A stretch of DNA of 57,408 bases from Cryobacterium sp. Y50 (GCF_002929805.1 NZ_PJJM01000076.1:1-57408); one strand, 5' to 3'; shown: positions 1 to 8,609, numbered from the stretch's first letter. The notes: generated from the letters alone by a model not told the origin. Program-made: numbers and translations.

Positions 1-1
1 G

Positions 2-491
2 GCCGAGGCCTCGGCGGAAGAACTGGCGACCGTGTATTCCGAACGGTGGGAGATCGAGTCGGTGTTTGACGAGTTGAAAACCCACCAACGCGGCCCGCGC
101 ATGGTAATGCGATCCAAATCCCCCGACCTGGTCAAACAGGAAATCTGGGGCCACCTGTGCTGCCACTACGCGATCCGCACGCTCATGGTCGAGGCCGCCC
201 AGCACGCGCACCGAGACCCTGACCGAGTTTCTTTCATTGCCGCACTCCGAATCGCCCGCCGCTCAGTCGGTCAGGGCGCTTTTTCCCCCTCCGCAGCCTG
301 ACCACGCCACAGCAGTCTGGCGTCATGCGGTCCGCGCCCTCGTCCGGAGACTGAATCCTCCACGCCGACGACGATCAAACCCTCGCGTCATCAAACGCAA
401 AGTCTCGAAATGGCCCGCCAAACGCCTCCACCACGCCCACTGGCCACAACCCACTCACGAGCCAGAAATCACCATTCAACTACTTAACTGA
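2..491 (+). pseudogene. IS4-family transposase, C-terminal part, frameshifted
   Basis: The window opens inside a DDE transposase. The first frame reads through the IS4-type Y-x(2)-R-W-x-I-E-x(2)-F-x(2)-L-K signature, whose Glu is the last catalytic residue, and stops at 301. The expected C-terminal tail (NPRVIKRKVSKWPAKR, then HAHWPQP) continues in another frame to 491, so one indel lies around 282-295, in a T5C5 run (282-291). The N-terminal two thirds are outside the window. The frameshift could be decay or a homopolymer error in the assembly. The element's right end should lie just past 491, but I could not fix its terminal inverted repeat. Confidence 0.75.
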
Positions 492-1164
492 ACAGTATTG
501 AGGCTTAGCCCCGCGACGACAAAGTCGAGCATAAAAAATAGTTTATTAGGGCACGGCACATACTTGCTAATCCGATGACGCCGGGGTGGTGCGTCGCGGT
601 GGGTGACGATGGGGTGTCAGATGGTTGTCGATATCAGCGGCATCATCGTGGCGAACACCGATGGTCGCGGACGAATGCGCGGGACGGGGTCGTCACGTTG
701 ATCCTGGCCGGGCTGGTCGGCAAAGTGCTGTCGACCGCGACATCCTCAACACGAGGTGGCCCTTTCCCCCGGTCGGGTGTGGTATTCAGGAGCTACTGGT
801 GTGACCCCGCCGTGCCCGCTGCTCGCTGCAATGGTTCTGCGGCGGGCGGACACGACCGAGGTGATCGGGACCAACCTGGCGGCGAAGGTCCGCAACGATG
901 GGTACCGCACGATCGTGGTCCGGTTATCAGAAGAGGGCGTGCAGCACGCCTACCGAGCCGATCCTGACATCCTGAACCGCGACGTAGGTGCACCTGGCCA
1001 CGACGTTAGTGACTTAAGTGGTTGAAAAAGGGAGGTCCTCCGGTGCTTAGCGGAGATGTTCAACGTCTCACTTCGCAACGGAGGTCCTCAGGTCACACAT
1101 TAATGCCAGGTTGAACCCTTCGAGGAAGGGCTCTTCTGGTCGAAAGGATGTTGGGGGGCGTCCG
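492..1164. other. Gene-poor stretch with unrecognised coding debris
   Basis: No intact gene is supported. Open frames around 575-967 and 756-1025 overlap each other in different registers and resemble nothing I recognise. The second has a plausible protein-like composition near its end and may be debris of a lost gene. A 10-base motif GGAGGTCCTC is repeated at 1031-1040 and 1080-1089, about 50 bases apart, perhaps near an old element end. Treated as degenerate sequence between IS remnants. Confidence 0.4.
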
Positions 1165-1245
1165 GTCGCGCACGTCGCCAAGGAACTCGGCATCTCTTGG
1201 CAGGGTACGGTCGACGGGCTCGCAGCTCGTGAGGATGCCTGGTGA
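1165..1245 (+). pseudogene. ISL3-like transposase fragment
   Basis: A short frame encodes VAHVAKELGISWQGTVDGLA and stops at 1243-1245. The pattern VA-x-VA-x-ELGISW resembles the helix-turn-helix of ISL3-family transposases, where it is followed by a DDE domain. No DDE domain follows here. The flanks on both sides are not in frame, so this is at most a scrap of an element. The match is short and the family name is tentative. Confidence 0.35.
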
Positions 1246-1476
1246 TGAGGTCGAGCTTGGAAACGATCGTGTGCGGACAGTGTCCGAAGTTGACTGCAGG
1301 AGTGTCCGCAGTCGGCTGCACGACTCAGAGGTTGCGTAGTCGTTGTCTGGTGAAGCGACGACCCACGATAGCGAGGGGGTGTTGACACTGTCTTGACAAG
1401 TTCGCGTCTGCGGCGAATCGCCTGTTCGCCTGCGGAGTCACTCCCGATCAGCAACCACTGTGTACACTCGACCTGT

Positions 1477-1563
1477 ACGACAGGGGAGCGCCGTGAAAGG
1501 GCGCTGAGAGTGCGCAAGCAGACCCTCGAACCTGAACTGGTTAGCACCGGCGGAGGAAGTCGT
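1477..1563 (+). promoter_or_regulatory. TPP (THI-box) riboswitch upstream of tenA-like gene
   Basis: The conserved TPP aptamer elements are present in order: CAGGGGAGC at about 1481, GGCGCTGAGAG at about 1500, GACCCTCGAACCTGAACTGG at 1521-1540 and the closing CCGGCGGAGGAAG. Bases 1477-1481 (ACGAC) pair with 1559-1563 (GTCGT) as the P1 stem. It should bind thiamin pyrophosphate and switch off the TenA-like gene starting at 1691. The 127-base gap to that start leaves room for an expression platform, which I could not fold with confidence. Confidence 0.9.
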
Positions 1564-1690
1564 GTGGTGACCGTTCGCTTGTGAACATCCACCTATGCGT
1601 TCGCGCATGCGATTGCACCCGCCGGACATCCTCCCCTGTCGACGCGCCCTGCCAAGGACGGCAGCGCACAATCTGACAGAGGAGATGCTC

Positions 1691-2383
1691 ATGACCGACG
1701 TTCACCGATTTGCACCCGGCATCGCCACCATCACCGTCGATCCGAACGGCCACATCGTGAACCTCCGCGCCGCGGTGGCTGAGGCGTGGGACGCCGCCGT
1801 CGACCACCGCTTCGTCAGGGAGCTCTCCGCCGGCACGATTGACGACGAGGTCCTCATCGGCTACCTCGTGCAGGACCATCAGTTCTTCGACACCTTCCTC
1901 TCCATGCTCGGAGCCTGTGTCGCGTACGCGGACGAGGTGCCCGCCAAACTGCGTTTCGCCCGCCAGCTTGGCATGCTCGCGTCGGACGAGGAGGGCTACT
2001 TCCAGCAGTCCTTCGACGAGCTCGGAGTTCCTAAATCCGAACGCACCGCACCTGAACTCACTCCCACCACTATCGCGTTCAGGCAGGCGATGACCGAGGC
2101 GACCCGATCACAGTCGTACCCTCACCTGCTCGTTCTCCTCGTCATCGCCGAATGGCTCTACCTCGATTGGGGGGAGCGCGAGGCGCAGATGCCCGAACGC
2201 TTCGTCCACCGTGAGTGGATCGACCTCCACCGCGGCAGCGACTTCCAGGAATGGGTGCAGTTCCTCGTCGACGAGCTGGATCGCGTCTTCCCCCAGGATT
2301 CTGCCGAGCGGGACCGCCTCACCGCGGTGTGGGAGTACGTCGTCGATCTCGAACTCGCCTTTTTCGACACCGCTTACGCGTGA
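1691..2383 (+). CDS. TenA-family thiamin-salvage enzyme lacking the active-site Cys (TenA_E type)
   Basis: This 230-residue all-helical TENA/THI-4 family protein probably hydrolyses a damaged or partly degraded thiamin pyrimidine in the cytoplasm. The usual TenA motif L-P-C-x-W-x-Y is replaced by VIAEWLYLDW (Glu154 region), so the catalytic Cys is absent. That is the hallmark of the TenA_E group, which in plants acts on formylamino/amino-pyrimidine salvage intermediates. The start at 1691 has GGAG at 1681-1684; an in-frame ATG at 1685 is an alternative, and the longer frame from 1595 would run in from the riboswitch leader. The TPP riboswitch just upstream supports a thiamin role. The exact substrate is inferred. 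Confidence 0.85.
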   Translation: MTDVHRFAPGIATITVDPNGHIVNLRAAVAEAWDAAVDHRFVRELSAGTIDDEVLIGYLVQDHQFFDTFLSMLGACVAYADEVPAKLRFARQLGMLASDEEGYFQQSFDELGVPKSERTAPELTPTTIAFRQAMTEATRSQSYPHLLVLLVIAEWLYLDWGEREAQMPERFVHREWIDLHRGSDFQEWVQFLVDELDRVFPQDSAERDRLTAVWEYVVDLELAFFDTAYA

Positions 2384-2832
2384 GGCGCGGGTAGGTGACG
2401 GTCGTGGTCCCGTCATCGGACTGAACGATCAGCGGAGATCGCGTGACCGAACCTGCACGCTTCTGCCCGGCGTACCGCCAGCGCCTACCTTGCATCGGGG
2501 GCCATCAACAGACCACGCTCAGGAACCCGGTCCTCATCGACGGCTTCGGCGTGCAACGGACTATGGAATAACATGCCAGTCGTCCACACGGGTACGGAGA
2601 CGCCGGGAGATCAAACTCCGGTGCACACTATGTCGAACGCGCAAGTCACCCGTGCAGACGACTTCGGACATTCACAGCTGCCTGGTGAGACGACACCATG
2701 GCGAGGGCCCTGCGGCGGCGAAAAACGCCACAACGGAGCCGGGCGCCGGTAACAGCCCGTTAGGACCGTCCGAGGCGCGACCTTTTGTGCGTGGCCGGAG
2801 CCGAGGGCACGGTGCAGCTGTTAGGCTGATGA
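2384..2832. other. Intergenic region between two TPP-regulated units
   Basis: About 450 bases follow the first tenA-type gene. A 42-codon GTG frame at about 2442-2570 ends in the phrase NPVLIDGFGV but matches nothing I can name, and it has no clear ribosome site. Longer frames that cross this region and run into the next genes are out of register with known proteins. The stretch may hold the terminator of the first unit and the promoter of the second; no specific box is convincing. Confidence 0.4.
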
Positions 2833-2914
2833 GCGACGCGGGGTGCTGTGCTGGCACGGCTGAGATCACACCCGTTGAACCTGATCTAGGTCGTACTAGC
2901 GAAGGGAACGTCGC
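2833..2914 (+). promoter_or_regulatory. Second TPP riboswitch, overlapping the next ribosome site
   Basis: A full THI-box is visible: GCGGGGTGC at about 2837, GGCACGGCTGAGATCACACC at about 2853, CCGTTGAACCTGATCTAGG at 2872-2890 and TACTAGCGAAGGGAA at 2894-2908. GCGACG (2833-2838) pairs with CGTCGC (2909-2914) as P1. The AAGGGAA inside the 3' side is also the likely ribosome site for the ATG at 2917, only two bases after P1. Ligand binding would therefore hide that site directly, which implies translational control. Confidence 0.9.
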
Positions 2915-2916
2915 CG

Positions 2917-3208
2917 ATGTCGGCACCTTCTTCCGTCTCTGCTGTCCCATTCGACTCTGCCGTTGTGGGCGAGGCCTTGGCCGTGATGCGCGGGCACGCC
3001 CTGCTGGTGCAGTGCCTGCGCAACGTCGCCGCCGTACGGGCCCCGCGCACCGGCTCCCTCCTAGAAGGCCACGCGCCGGGCCAAGACCTGGCTCACCACC
3101 ACCCTGCGGGTCGCTGACGCGCTTTACATCGGCCACGGACCCGGCCCCGTGCACCACTGCCACGACATCTGGAAAGACGAGAACGATTGGAAGGACAGCG
3201 AACGATGA
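2917..3208 (+). pseudogene. thiM-thiD collapse: ThiM N-terminus joined out of frame to ThiD C-terminus
   Basis: From the ATG at 2917 the first 40 or so residues resemble the start of hydroxyethylthiazole kinase ThiM (EALAVMRGHALLVQCLRN). The frame then loses similarity and stops at 3115-3117. From about 3065, in the next frame, the text reads as the very end of hydroxymethylpyrimidine kinase ThiD (ATRRAKTWLTTTLRVADAL, then IGHGPGPVHHCHDIW), ending at 3206-3208. Nearly all of both kinases is therefore missing. The ThiD tail still overlaps the next gene's ATG in an ATGA, the relic of a coupled thiM-thiD-tenA operon. Confidence 0.75.
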
Positions 3209-3906
3209 TCAGCCCACACACCACCATGCCCGACACGATCCGCGACCACGACGACACCGGCGTTTTCAGTGCCGTGGCATGGCGCCGAACGGCCACGGTC
3301 CGCGAGGCGATCGATGCGCTGCCGTTGCTGCACCAGCTGACCGACGCGACCTTGGCGGAAGAGACGTTCCGGCACTACCTTGCCCAGGACGCGCTCTACC
3401 TGGCCGACTACGGCCGGGTCCTGGCTGCGGCGGCCGCTCAGGCCAACGCGTCGGAGGAGATGGCGTTCTGGGCGCAGGCCGCGCGGGAGGTGGTCGAGGT
3501 CGAGCGGCAGCTGCACGCCGCCCATGTCACCGACCTCAACGCTGCCGAGCCCTCACCGACCACGGTTGCCTACACCTCCTACCTGTTGAGCCTCGCCACA
3601 TTGGGAAGCTACCCGGTCCTCGCGGCGGGGATCCTGCCCTGCTTCTGGATCTACGACGACGTCGGCACCCGGCTGAAGGCCACCGTCGGTGACCTGAGCA
3701 CGCACCCGTACGGGGACTGGATCGCCACCTACGGCGATCCTGACTTCACCGCCGCTACCGATACCGCCCGCGACATCGTGGACCACCTCGCCGACCAGGC
3801 CGACCCCGACACAGTGGCGCGCATGCACACCGCGTTCCACCGAGCCACTCAGTACGAGTGGATGTTCTGGGACGCTGCTCACCGGCAGGAGACCTGGCCC
3901 ATCTGA
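3205..3906 (+). CDS. tenA: TenA, aminopyrimidine aminohydrolase (thiaminase II)
   Basis: TenA hydrolyses 4-amino-5-aminomethyl-2-methylpyrimidine to the hydroxymethyl form, salvaging the pyrimidine half of degraded thiamin in the cytoplasm. The 233-residue protein has the Cys motif GILPCFWIY (Cys146) and the C-terminal EWMFWDAA with the conserved acid (Glu218), as in classical TenA. I prefer the ATG at 3205, with GGAAGG upstream at 3189-3194, over the TTG at 3187. The ATG overlaps the stop of the ThiD remnant (ATGA). Expression is probably under the riboswitch at 2833, although coupling through the broken thiM-thiD frame is lost and may reduce it. Confidence 0.9.
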   Translation: MISPHTTMPDTIRDHDDTGVFSAVAWRRTATVREAIDALPLLHQLTDATLAEETFRHYLAQDALYLADYGRVLAAAAAQANASEEMAFWAQAAREVVEVERQLHAAHVTDLNAAEPSPTTVAYTSYLLSLATLGSYPVLAAGILPCFWIYDDVGTRLKATVGDLSTHPYGDWIATYGDPDFTAATDTARDIVDHLADQADPDTVARMHTAFHRATQYEWMFWDAAHRQETWPI

Positions 3907-4283
3907 GGTCAATCTTCTGTGCGCCCATGGGAATGCGCTCCGGCTCACCATGTTCCTTCGAGAGCTGGCCGTCGCCTGGAGTCTCCTACCGCCCCGACGG
4001 TGTTGCCCGAACGGTCGTAGTCCGGCCGCGGGCTGATAAGGGTGCACGGTGCGCGCTGGCAGGTGCTCGGCCCGAGAATCGCCAGCGCTTTCAGATACCA
4101 CCTGCCCCGAAAGAGGCGCGTCCTGTCAATCGATGAGTCCGGTGTCGTCTGAGAGGGCGTCAGTGAGGGTTAGGGTCACGCAGCCTCAAACCTCCTCCCA
4201 TCATTATCGTCAGGGTTGGGTGAGGCCAGTAGCTAATAGTAAGTCCGCCGTGTGACGTAGGGCGAGAATCAGGAATCATCACT
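3907..4283. other. No gene seen
   Basis: The stretch between tenA and the IS3 element contains only overlapping short frames without recognisable motifs or ribosome sites. The left end of the IS3 element should lie in its last 100 to 150 bases, but I could not match a terminal inverted repeat because the right end of that element is lost. Confidence 0.4.
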
Positions 4284-4718
4284 ATGTCCAGTCCGTCTGT
4301 GATCGCCGTGCGCGACGATAGTCCTATGAGTTGTCCCGGTCCCCGAGCTGGTGGTCCGACCTCGAGAAGGTCGTTCACCCCTGCGCAGAAGCTTGCGTAC
4401 CTGGCCGCGTATGACGCGGCCATCAAGGACCATGAGGGCGGCGCGTATCTGCGCACCGAGGGGTTGTATTCGTCGCAGATCACGGAGTGGCGAAAGCTTC
4501 GTGATGCGGGTGTTCTTGCGGGGAAGAAGCCCGAGGAGAAGATTGGCCGGTTAACTCCGGAGCAAGCTGAAATCGCCCGGCTGCGCCGCCAGTTGAGCAA
4601 GACCGAGCAGCGCCTGGAAACGACGGGGGTGGCGTTGGAGATCATGTCAAAAATGCACGAGCTACTCGAAAGTCTTTCGAAGAGCTCGCGGGACGAAACA
4701 CCGTGCGCGTTGCCGTAA
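4284..4718 (+). CDS. IS3-family transposase OrfA
   Basis: This encodes the small DNA-binding subunit of an IS3-family element. The helix-turn-helix region runs from RRSFTPAQKLAYLAAYDAA through AYLRTEGLYSSQITEW, and is followed by a leucine-zipper-like helix (EIARLRRQLSKTEQRLET) used for OrfA/OrfAB pairing. Length is 144 residues from ATG 4284; ATG 4326 is an alternative start. The end overlaps OrfB by 16 bases in the -1 frame, as expected for OrfAB made by frameshifting, but the only A-rich spot (A5 at about 4649) is a weak slippery site. OrfB is truncated, so this copy cannot move by itself. Confidence 0.8.
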   Translation: MSSPSVIAVRDDSPMSCPGPRAGGPTSRRSFTPAQKLAYLAAYDAAIKDHEGGAYLRTEGLYSSQITEWRKLRDAGVLAGKKPEEKIGRLTPEQAEIARLRRQLSKTEQRLETTGVALEIMSKMHELLESLSKSSRDETPCALP

Positions 4719-5140
4719 TGATCGCCTACCGCGAACTGGTCAGCCGAGGGATCTCGACTCGCGTCGCCGCCGACTTGGTCGGTATCCCTCGGGCAACAGC
4801 GACCCGAAAACGACGAATCCCGGTGGTCGGGCCGGCGCCGATTCCGGCGAACAAGATCGGTGACAGCGACCGTCGGCAGATTCTCGACGTCGTCAACTCG
4901 AAGCCGTTCGTTGACCTGCCGCCGATCCAGATCTACGCCCAGCTGTTGGACGCGGGCACGTACTTGTGCTCAATATCAACGATGTATCGGGTATTGAACG
5001 AGAACAAGCAGGTCAAGGACCGCCGCATCATCTATGTAGGTGGCTACACTCCGAGTGTCCTCACAAGGCCGACCCTGGTCAACATTCAACGACTCGATAG
5101 TGCCCGTCTACATTCCCAGCAGATACCCACCGACAGTTAA
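4703..5140 (+). pseudogene. IS3-family transposase OrfB, truncated before the DDE domain
   Basis: The first 110 or so residues match the N-terminus of IS3 OrfB: the region ISTRVAADLVGIPRATATRK, then DLPPIQIYAQLLDAGTYLCS and STMYRVLNENKQVKDRR. The frame then departs from the family at about 5020-5030 and stops at 5140, so the whole integrase core with the DDE residues is absent. The 3' boundary marks a deletion or another insertion, and the IS right end is gone. Confidence 0.8.
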
Positions 5141-5174
5141 CCTGGTGCTTACCTTGGGGGCGAAGGATGAAGTC

Positions 5175-5489
5175 ATGATCACCATGACAGCCCTCGTGCG
5201 CCCCATCGAATCACTTTGCAGCTTCCCGGTACTTGGTCAGAATCTTCGCCGGCACTACGAACACACTTTGTTGTTCACGGATCAAATGTTTGTCATCTTC
5301 CCCGGCCTCGGAGCGGTCCTCGTGACCGAGCACGCCAACAACTATCGCTTCGATATCGTGGGAAATGATCAAGCAATTGCCGATCATCGCGTCATGAAGC
5401 TTGAGGCCTATGTTCTGAACGAAACGGGCGGCCAGCGCATCCGGTTTGACTGGGCCCAAGCAGCCCACGTCCCTGTTCTCTTCCGTTAG
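5175..5489 (+). CDS. Hypothetical protein, 104 residues
   Basis: I do not recognise this protein. It reads as a compact soluble domain with alternating hydrophobic strands (LLFTDQMFVIFPGLGAVLV, NNYRFDIVGNDQAIADHRV) and ends RFDWAQAAHVPVLFR. No signal peptide or membrane segment is seen. The start at 5175 lies 10 bases after GAAGG; the frame is open further upstream to 5040, but that part overlaps the IS3 debris. Codon use looks coding and is less GC-rich than the flanks. Next to IS debris it may be a cargo gene or a chromosomal survivor. Confidence 0.5.
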   Translation: MITMTALVRPIESLCSFPVLGQNLRRHYEHTLLFTDQMFVIFPGLGAVLVTEHANNYRFDIVGNDQAIADHRVMKLEAYVLNETGGQRIRFDWAQAAHVPVLFR

Positions 5490-5592
5490 CCCATCACCTC
5501 GCGCGAAAGACTAACCGCCATCGCACCATCGACAACAATTTTAACGCATCAAGTCGTTAAACCGTAGGGCACACTGCCCACAAACGGGACCT

Positions 5593-5748
5593 TCAGCGAG
5601 GCGCACCCCAATGGCCTTTCGAGCGCGTGAGCTCCTCAAGGAGACTCACCGTTTTCTCATTAGCGTCTCGAATCCGGCGAAGTGCGCCAATCAGGCTGAT
5701 ACTCGCAAACAGGACGATCAAAATGAGAATAAGTTCTGCCCAGTACAT
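5593..5748 (-). CDS. Very small single-pass membrane protein, 51 residues
   Basis: The minus strand encodes a 51-residue protein with a textbook layout: an N-terminal membrane helix (residues 4-22, ELILILIVLFASISLIGAL), a basic stop-transfer stretch (RRIRD), then an amphipathic charged helix (ANEKTVSLLEELTRSKG) and a short tail. Such a plan is common in small regulators or accessory subunits of membrane complexes. No strong ribosome site is visible before the ATG at 5748, so the start is less certain than the reading frame. No function can be assigned. The overlapping plus-strand frames are far less protein-like. Confidence 0.5.
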   Translation of the reverse strand: MYWAELILILIVLFASISLIGALRRIRDANEKTVSLLEELTRSKGHWGAPR

Positions 5749-5900
5749 CCCGGCAGCGCCCGAGCGGCCGGCATCAAGGACACCGCTACGCGCTCTGGAA
5801 AAACCCGGAGAATATCGCGATGCTCAGCCTCGGAGGTCACAAATCAGCTTGTCGCGGCCGCCGACAAGGCGCCTATGTCAATATGACGGGCGTGGAAATG

Positions 5901-6158
5901 AAGGCCATCGCTATGGCAGCTGTGATGGTCGTGGGAGGCGCACGTGTTGTCGGCTGCACAGCGTCGAAACTTCCTGTCGCAGTCGCCAATCGATTCGCGG
6001 TAGCGTGTTTCATGGGTGGCGACGCGACCTTGGCGACTCTCGTCAACACAATCGCATCCATCGCTAACAACGGCAGCTACGCAAACACCACCTGCTATCA
6101 AACGCTGATTACTAGCTCGCAACCGTTCGTGGCGACGTCCGCAAGTAACTGCAGTTAG
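5901..6158 (+). CDS. Small putative exported or lipoprotein-like protein
   Basis: The frame begins MKAIAMAAVMVVGGARVVGC, which resembles a short signal sequence ending in a lipobox-like Cys, followed by a small Ala/Thr/Asn-rich domain with three more Cys residues. The frame is open from 5820, and 5883 and 5901 are alternative starts. It ends 8 bases before the next small membrane gene and could share its transcript. The family is not recognised; it may be a chance frame. Confidence 0.35.
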   Translation, partial: KAIAMAAVMVVGGARVVGCTASKLPVAVANRFAVACFMGGDATLATLVNTIASIANNGSYANTTCYQTLITSSQPFVATSASNCS

Positions 6159-6166
6159 GTGAGCGC

Positions 6167-6334
6167 ATGATCACAAGAATCGCAATGATTCCGGGCATTC
6201 TGGTTGTCGGTGGGCTCGCGTATTTCCTTGATCTCGACGTCTTGGTCACGATGGGAATCGGTCTGCTCATCGCGATCGTTGTCCTGTCGGCTGACGCCGT
6301 CAGGGACCGCCGGCAACGGGCAGAGCACACATAG
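6167..6334 (+). CDS. Small two-helix membrane protein, 55 residues
   Basis: The ATG at 6167 follows TAGGTGAG, a good ribosome site, at 6156-6163. The 55-residue product has two hydrophobic segments (IAMIPGILVVGGLAYFL and VLVTMGIGLLIAIVVLSA) joined by the acidic turn DLD, and a basic cytoplasmic tail (RDRRQRAEHT). It is too short for family assignment. Its position directly after the lipoprotein-like frame suggests a two-gene unit. Likely location is the cytoplasmic membrane. Confidence 0.5.
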   Translation: MITRIAMIPGILVVGGLAYFLDLDVLVTMGIGLLIAIVVLSADAVRDRRQRAEHT

Positions 6335-6461
6335 CGCGAGATTCGGGCAGGACGGCTTCGACTTGCCGAAATTGCTCTGTTTTCGGAAAGCTCCGCCAGG
6401 GAGGTTGCGCAGGTCGGCCTGTCTGTCATCACCCGGAAGCCGAACCCCTAACGGAACGCTT

Positions 6462-7012
6462 TCAGTGGTTGAGAAGTTCGTGCGAGAGGACGACGGTGGC
6501 GAACTCGTCGTGAAGATTGATCGCGGTTACTCGGGAAAGTTCCGCCGCGCTGATCATTCCGCCTTCGAGGTCTGTCCTGTCAAATGTGTGAGTTGCATCT
6601 ACAGCAAAGTAGACGGTGTATCCCAGGTTTCCGCCAATGCGTGCTGTTGTTTCGCAGCAGTGATTGGTGGTGATGCCGCAGATCACTATGGTCGAGATAG
6701 CATTTTCTCGAAGCCAGGAGTCAAGATCGGGTGTGCCGTGAAAACTCGAGTTGACCGTTTTCTGGACCAATAGATCTGGAATGCCGGACATGTAGCTTTT
6801 CAGCGCATGGCCGGGGTTGTTGGGGTGAAGGGGGGGGAGAGCGGATTGGAGGAATCGTGTTGCACGAAGACGACCGGTCGCGAAAGCCTGTGCCACTCGT
6901 TCACTAACGCGGCGATGTTCTGATCACAGTCCGCGTTGTTTCGGGATCCCCACCATTCGACTTGGTCAAATCCTTGCTGAGCGTCAACGACGATCAGGGC
7001 GGTGTGATCATC
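6462..7012 (-). pseudogene. Isochorismatase-like cysteine hydrolase, frameshifted and without a start
   Basis: Two frames together give an isochorismatase/nicotinamidase-type hydrolase. The N-terminal part reads DDHTALIVVDAQQGFDQVEW and PVVFVQHDSS, with the catalytic Asp in VVDAQ. The C-terminal part (6462-6896) has the catalytic Cys in GITTNHCCETTARI. The switch between frames falls in a run of eight G on the plus strand, at about 6830-6838, so one base is gained or lost. Upstream of DDHTAL an in-frame TGA appears with no ATG or GTG in between, so the start is also lost. No neighbouring gene makes a pathway clear. Confidence 0.75.
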
Positions 7013-7388
7013 GATCGATCGAGGGTGGGTGGATCACGATTTATGGCTCCTTATTGCTTTCAGATCAATGACCAAAATGGTTGATCCCAAGACACAATGT
7101 AGGACCGGGACCAATTCAGCATCCCATGACGGCTGCACTGCGCATGTTCGCGGCCAGCAGTTGGGCGCAGACGCTATCCCCAAAGCCGGAACTCCAATAC
7201 TCCAGAGCGATTGACACAGCCGGCGGCACGCCGGTCACTCAAAGCTCCCGCATGAGGAACGCTAAACGAGACAGGGTGTTGGCCATCGAGTCAGACGATC
7301 CGCATGCGAGAAACGAACGACATTCGATCAAACACGAGAGCGCGCAGGCCCGTCTTCAGACGGTGCATCGTGAGAGTTCGCGCTTTAG
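7013..7388. other. No gene seen
   Basis: About 375 bases between the broken hydrolase and the DUF1772 gene hold only short overlapping frames. No clear promoter, hairpin or RNA was found. Confidence 0.4.
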
Positions 7389-7877
7389 CTAAAGGCGTTG
7401 GACCAGTGACGAGGCGAGAAACGCCGAGCCGGTGATCGCCAGCACGGCTCGAGTCGTGTTTGCAGGACTCCAACCTGCGTCGAAAGACCGCCATGCGTCA
7501 GCGGCGTCCCCCTCGGATGGCCTGATCCGGGCCAGCGCGTTGTTCCGCGGCACGTTAAACAGGATTGTCGTGACGAAGGACGCCACTGTTAGGCCTGCGC
7601 CGATGACGCGAACGGGAACTATTCCGGCGCTATTGCCCTGGAACATAGCAATGACGGCTGTCGCGCACGCGGCCAGGGCGCCCCCGAAGAAGACGATCAT
7701 GAATGGGGCATGGACGGCTTTTTCGTTGACCCGTTGCATTACGGCCACGGCCTCAGAGGCGGAACGCAGGCGCAGGGCCGGAGACACAATTGTGGTGAAC
7801 GTGAAGTAGACCCCTCCGGTGACACCAGCCCCGACCGCCGCTGCGACCGTCACGGCGGTTCCGAACAGTTCCATCAT
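7389..7877 (-). CDS. DUF1772 (anthrone-oxygenase-like) membrane protein
   Basis: This 162-residue protein has four predicted membrane helices, at about residues 5-27, 52-75, 84-105 and 140-158. It carries the DUF1772 landmarks: GVTGGVYFTFTTIVSPALR near the N-terminus, the central NVPRNNAL, and a polar segment (DAADAWRSFDAGW) before the last helix. Some fungal relatives oxidise anthrones, but bacterial members are uncharacterised. The start ATG at 7877 overlaps the stop of the upstream NAD(P)H-binding gene (ATGA), so the two were co-transcribed. That partner and the divergent AraC regulator are both broken, so the unit may be silent. Confidence 0.8.
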   Translation of the reverse strand: MMELFGTAVTVAAAVGAGVTGGVYFTFTTIVSPALRLRSASEAVAVMQRVNEKAVHAPFMIVFFGGALAACATAVIAMFQGNSAGIVPVRVIGAGLTVASFVTTILFNVPRNNALARIRPSEGDAADAWRSFDAGWSPANTTRAVLAITGSAFLASSLVQRL

Positions 7878-8609
7878 GAGTGAGCCGCTGATCCTTCGTC
7901 CCACAGCCCCGTCGCGGCAACACGCCGCGCATAAAGCGCGAAGTCGGTCGAAGGCCGGCCGAGTGCCCTTTCCAGGTCCTCGGTCAGCGATGCATTGCGA
8001 CCATCGAGCACTTCCTGGAACAAGTCGGCGAGCGGTTCTGCTTCAGGAGCGGGAATGCCGTCCAAAGCGACATCCGCTACGAACTCCGCCGGGGTGCTCG
8101 GCTGGTAGCAAATCTGTCGCCCGGTCGCAGCGGACAGCTCGGCCGCGACGTCGGCCATTGACAGGAGTCGCGGTCCGGTGATCTCGTAAACGCGACCGGC
8201 GTGTCCCTCGTCGGTCAGCGCGGCGGTTGCCAGATCGGCCAGGTCATCAAGATCGACGAACGGTTCCCGCACGGCGCCAGCTGGAAGTACCAAGCGGCCT
8301 CGTTGTACCGGCCCGAGCAGAAAATGCTCGCTGAAATTCTGGGCGAACCACGACGATCGCACGATCGTCCAATCGATGCCGGACTGCTGGATCGCACGCT
8401 CGCTGGCGCGTGCGCCCTGTTCGCCGCGGCCCGACAGGAGGACCAACCGGCGCACCTTGTGAGCGCGTGCTCGGTCTGCGAACTGCGCGATGAGGTCCGA
8501 GACGCCAGGGAAGGCGAGGTCTGGGGAGTAGCAGACATATGCCGCGTAGGTGCCGCTCAGTGCGGCCGGTACCGCCGAGAACAAGAACTGGTGAATTCGT
8601 CATATCCAT
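7874..8609 (-). pseudogene. NAD(P)H-binding (NmrA-like) protein with deleted Rossmann segment
   Basis: The N-terminus (MTNSPVLVLGGTGRT) is the glycine-rich dinucleotide-binding start of an atypical short-chain dehydrogenase/NmrA-like protein. Directly after GGTGRT the sequence jumps to what should be residue 60 or so (LSGTYAAYVCYSPDLAFPG), in a different frame. Some 40 to 50 codons covering the first beta-alpha units are missing. The rest (KVRRLVLLSGRGEQ, GIDWTIVRSSWFAQNF, REPFVDLDDLADLA) is intact to the stop at 7874. A shortened protein from 8584 could be made, but it would lack the cofactor loop. Confidence 0.8.

Noticed and set aside
2211..3692. A 493-codon plus-strand frame across the thiamin region
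   Set aside because: It overlaps the end of the first TenA gene, a riboswitch and the second TenA in a different register. Its product is Arg/Pro/Ser-rich shadow translation with no recognisable motif.
4640..4720. A strong programmed frameshift site in the first IS3 element
   Set aside because: The overlap is in the -1 frame, but the only A-run is five bases and does not give a good slippery heptamer, unlike the second IS3 element.
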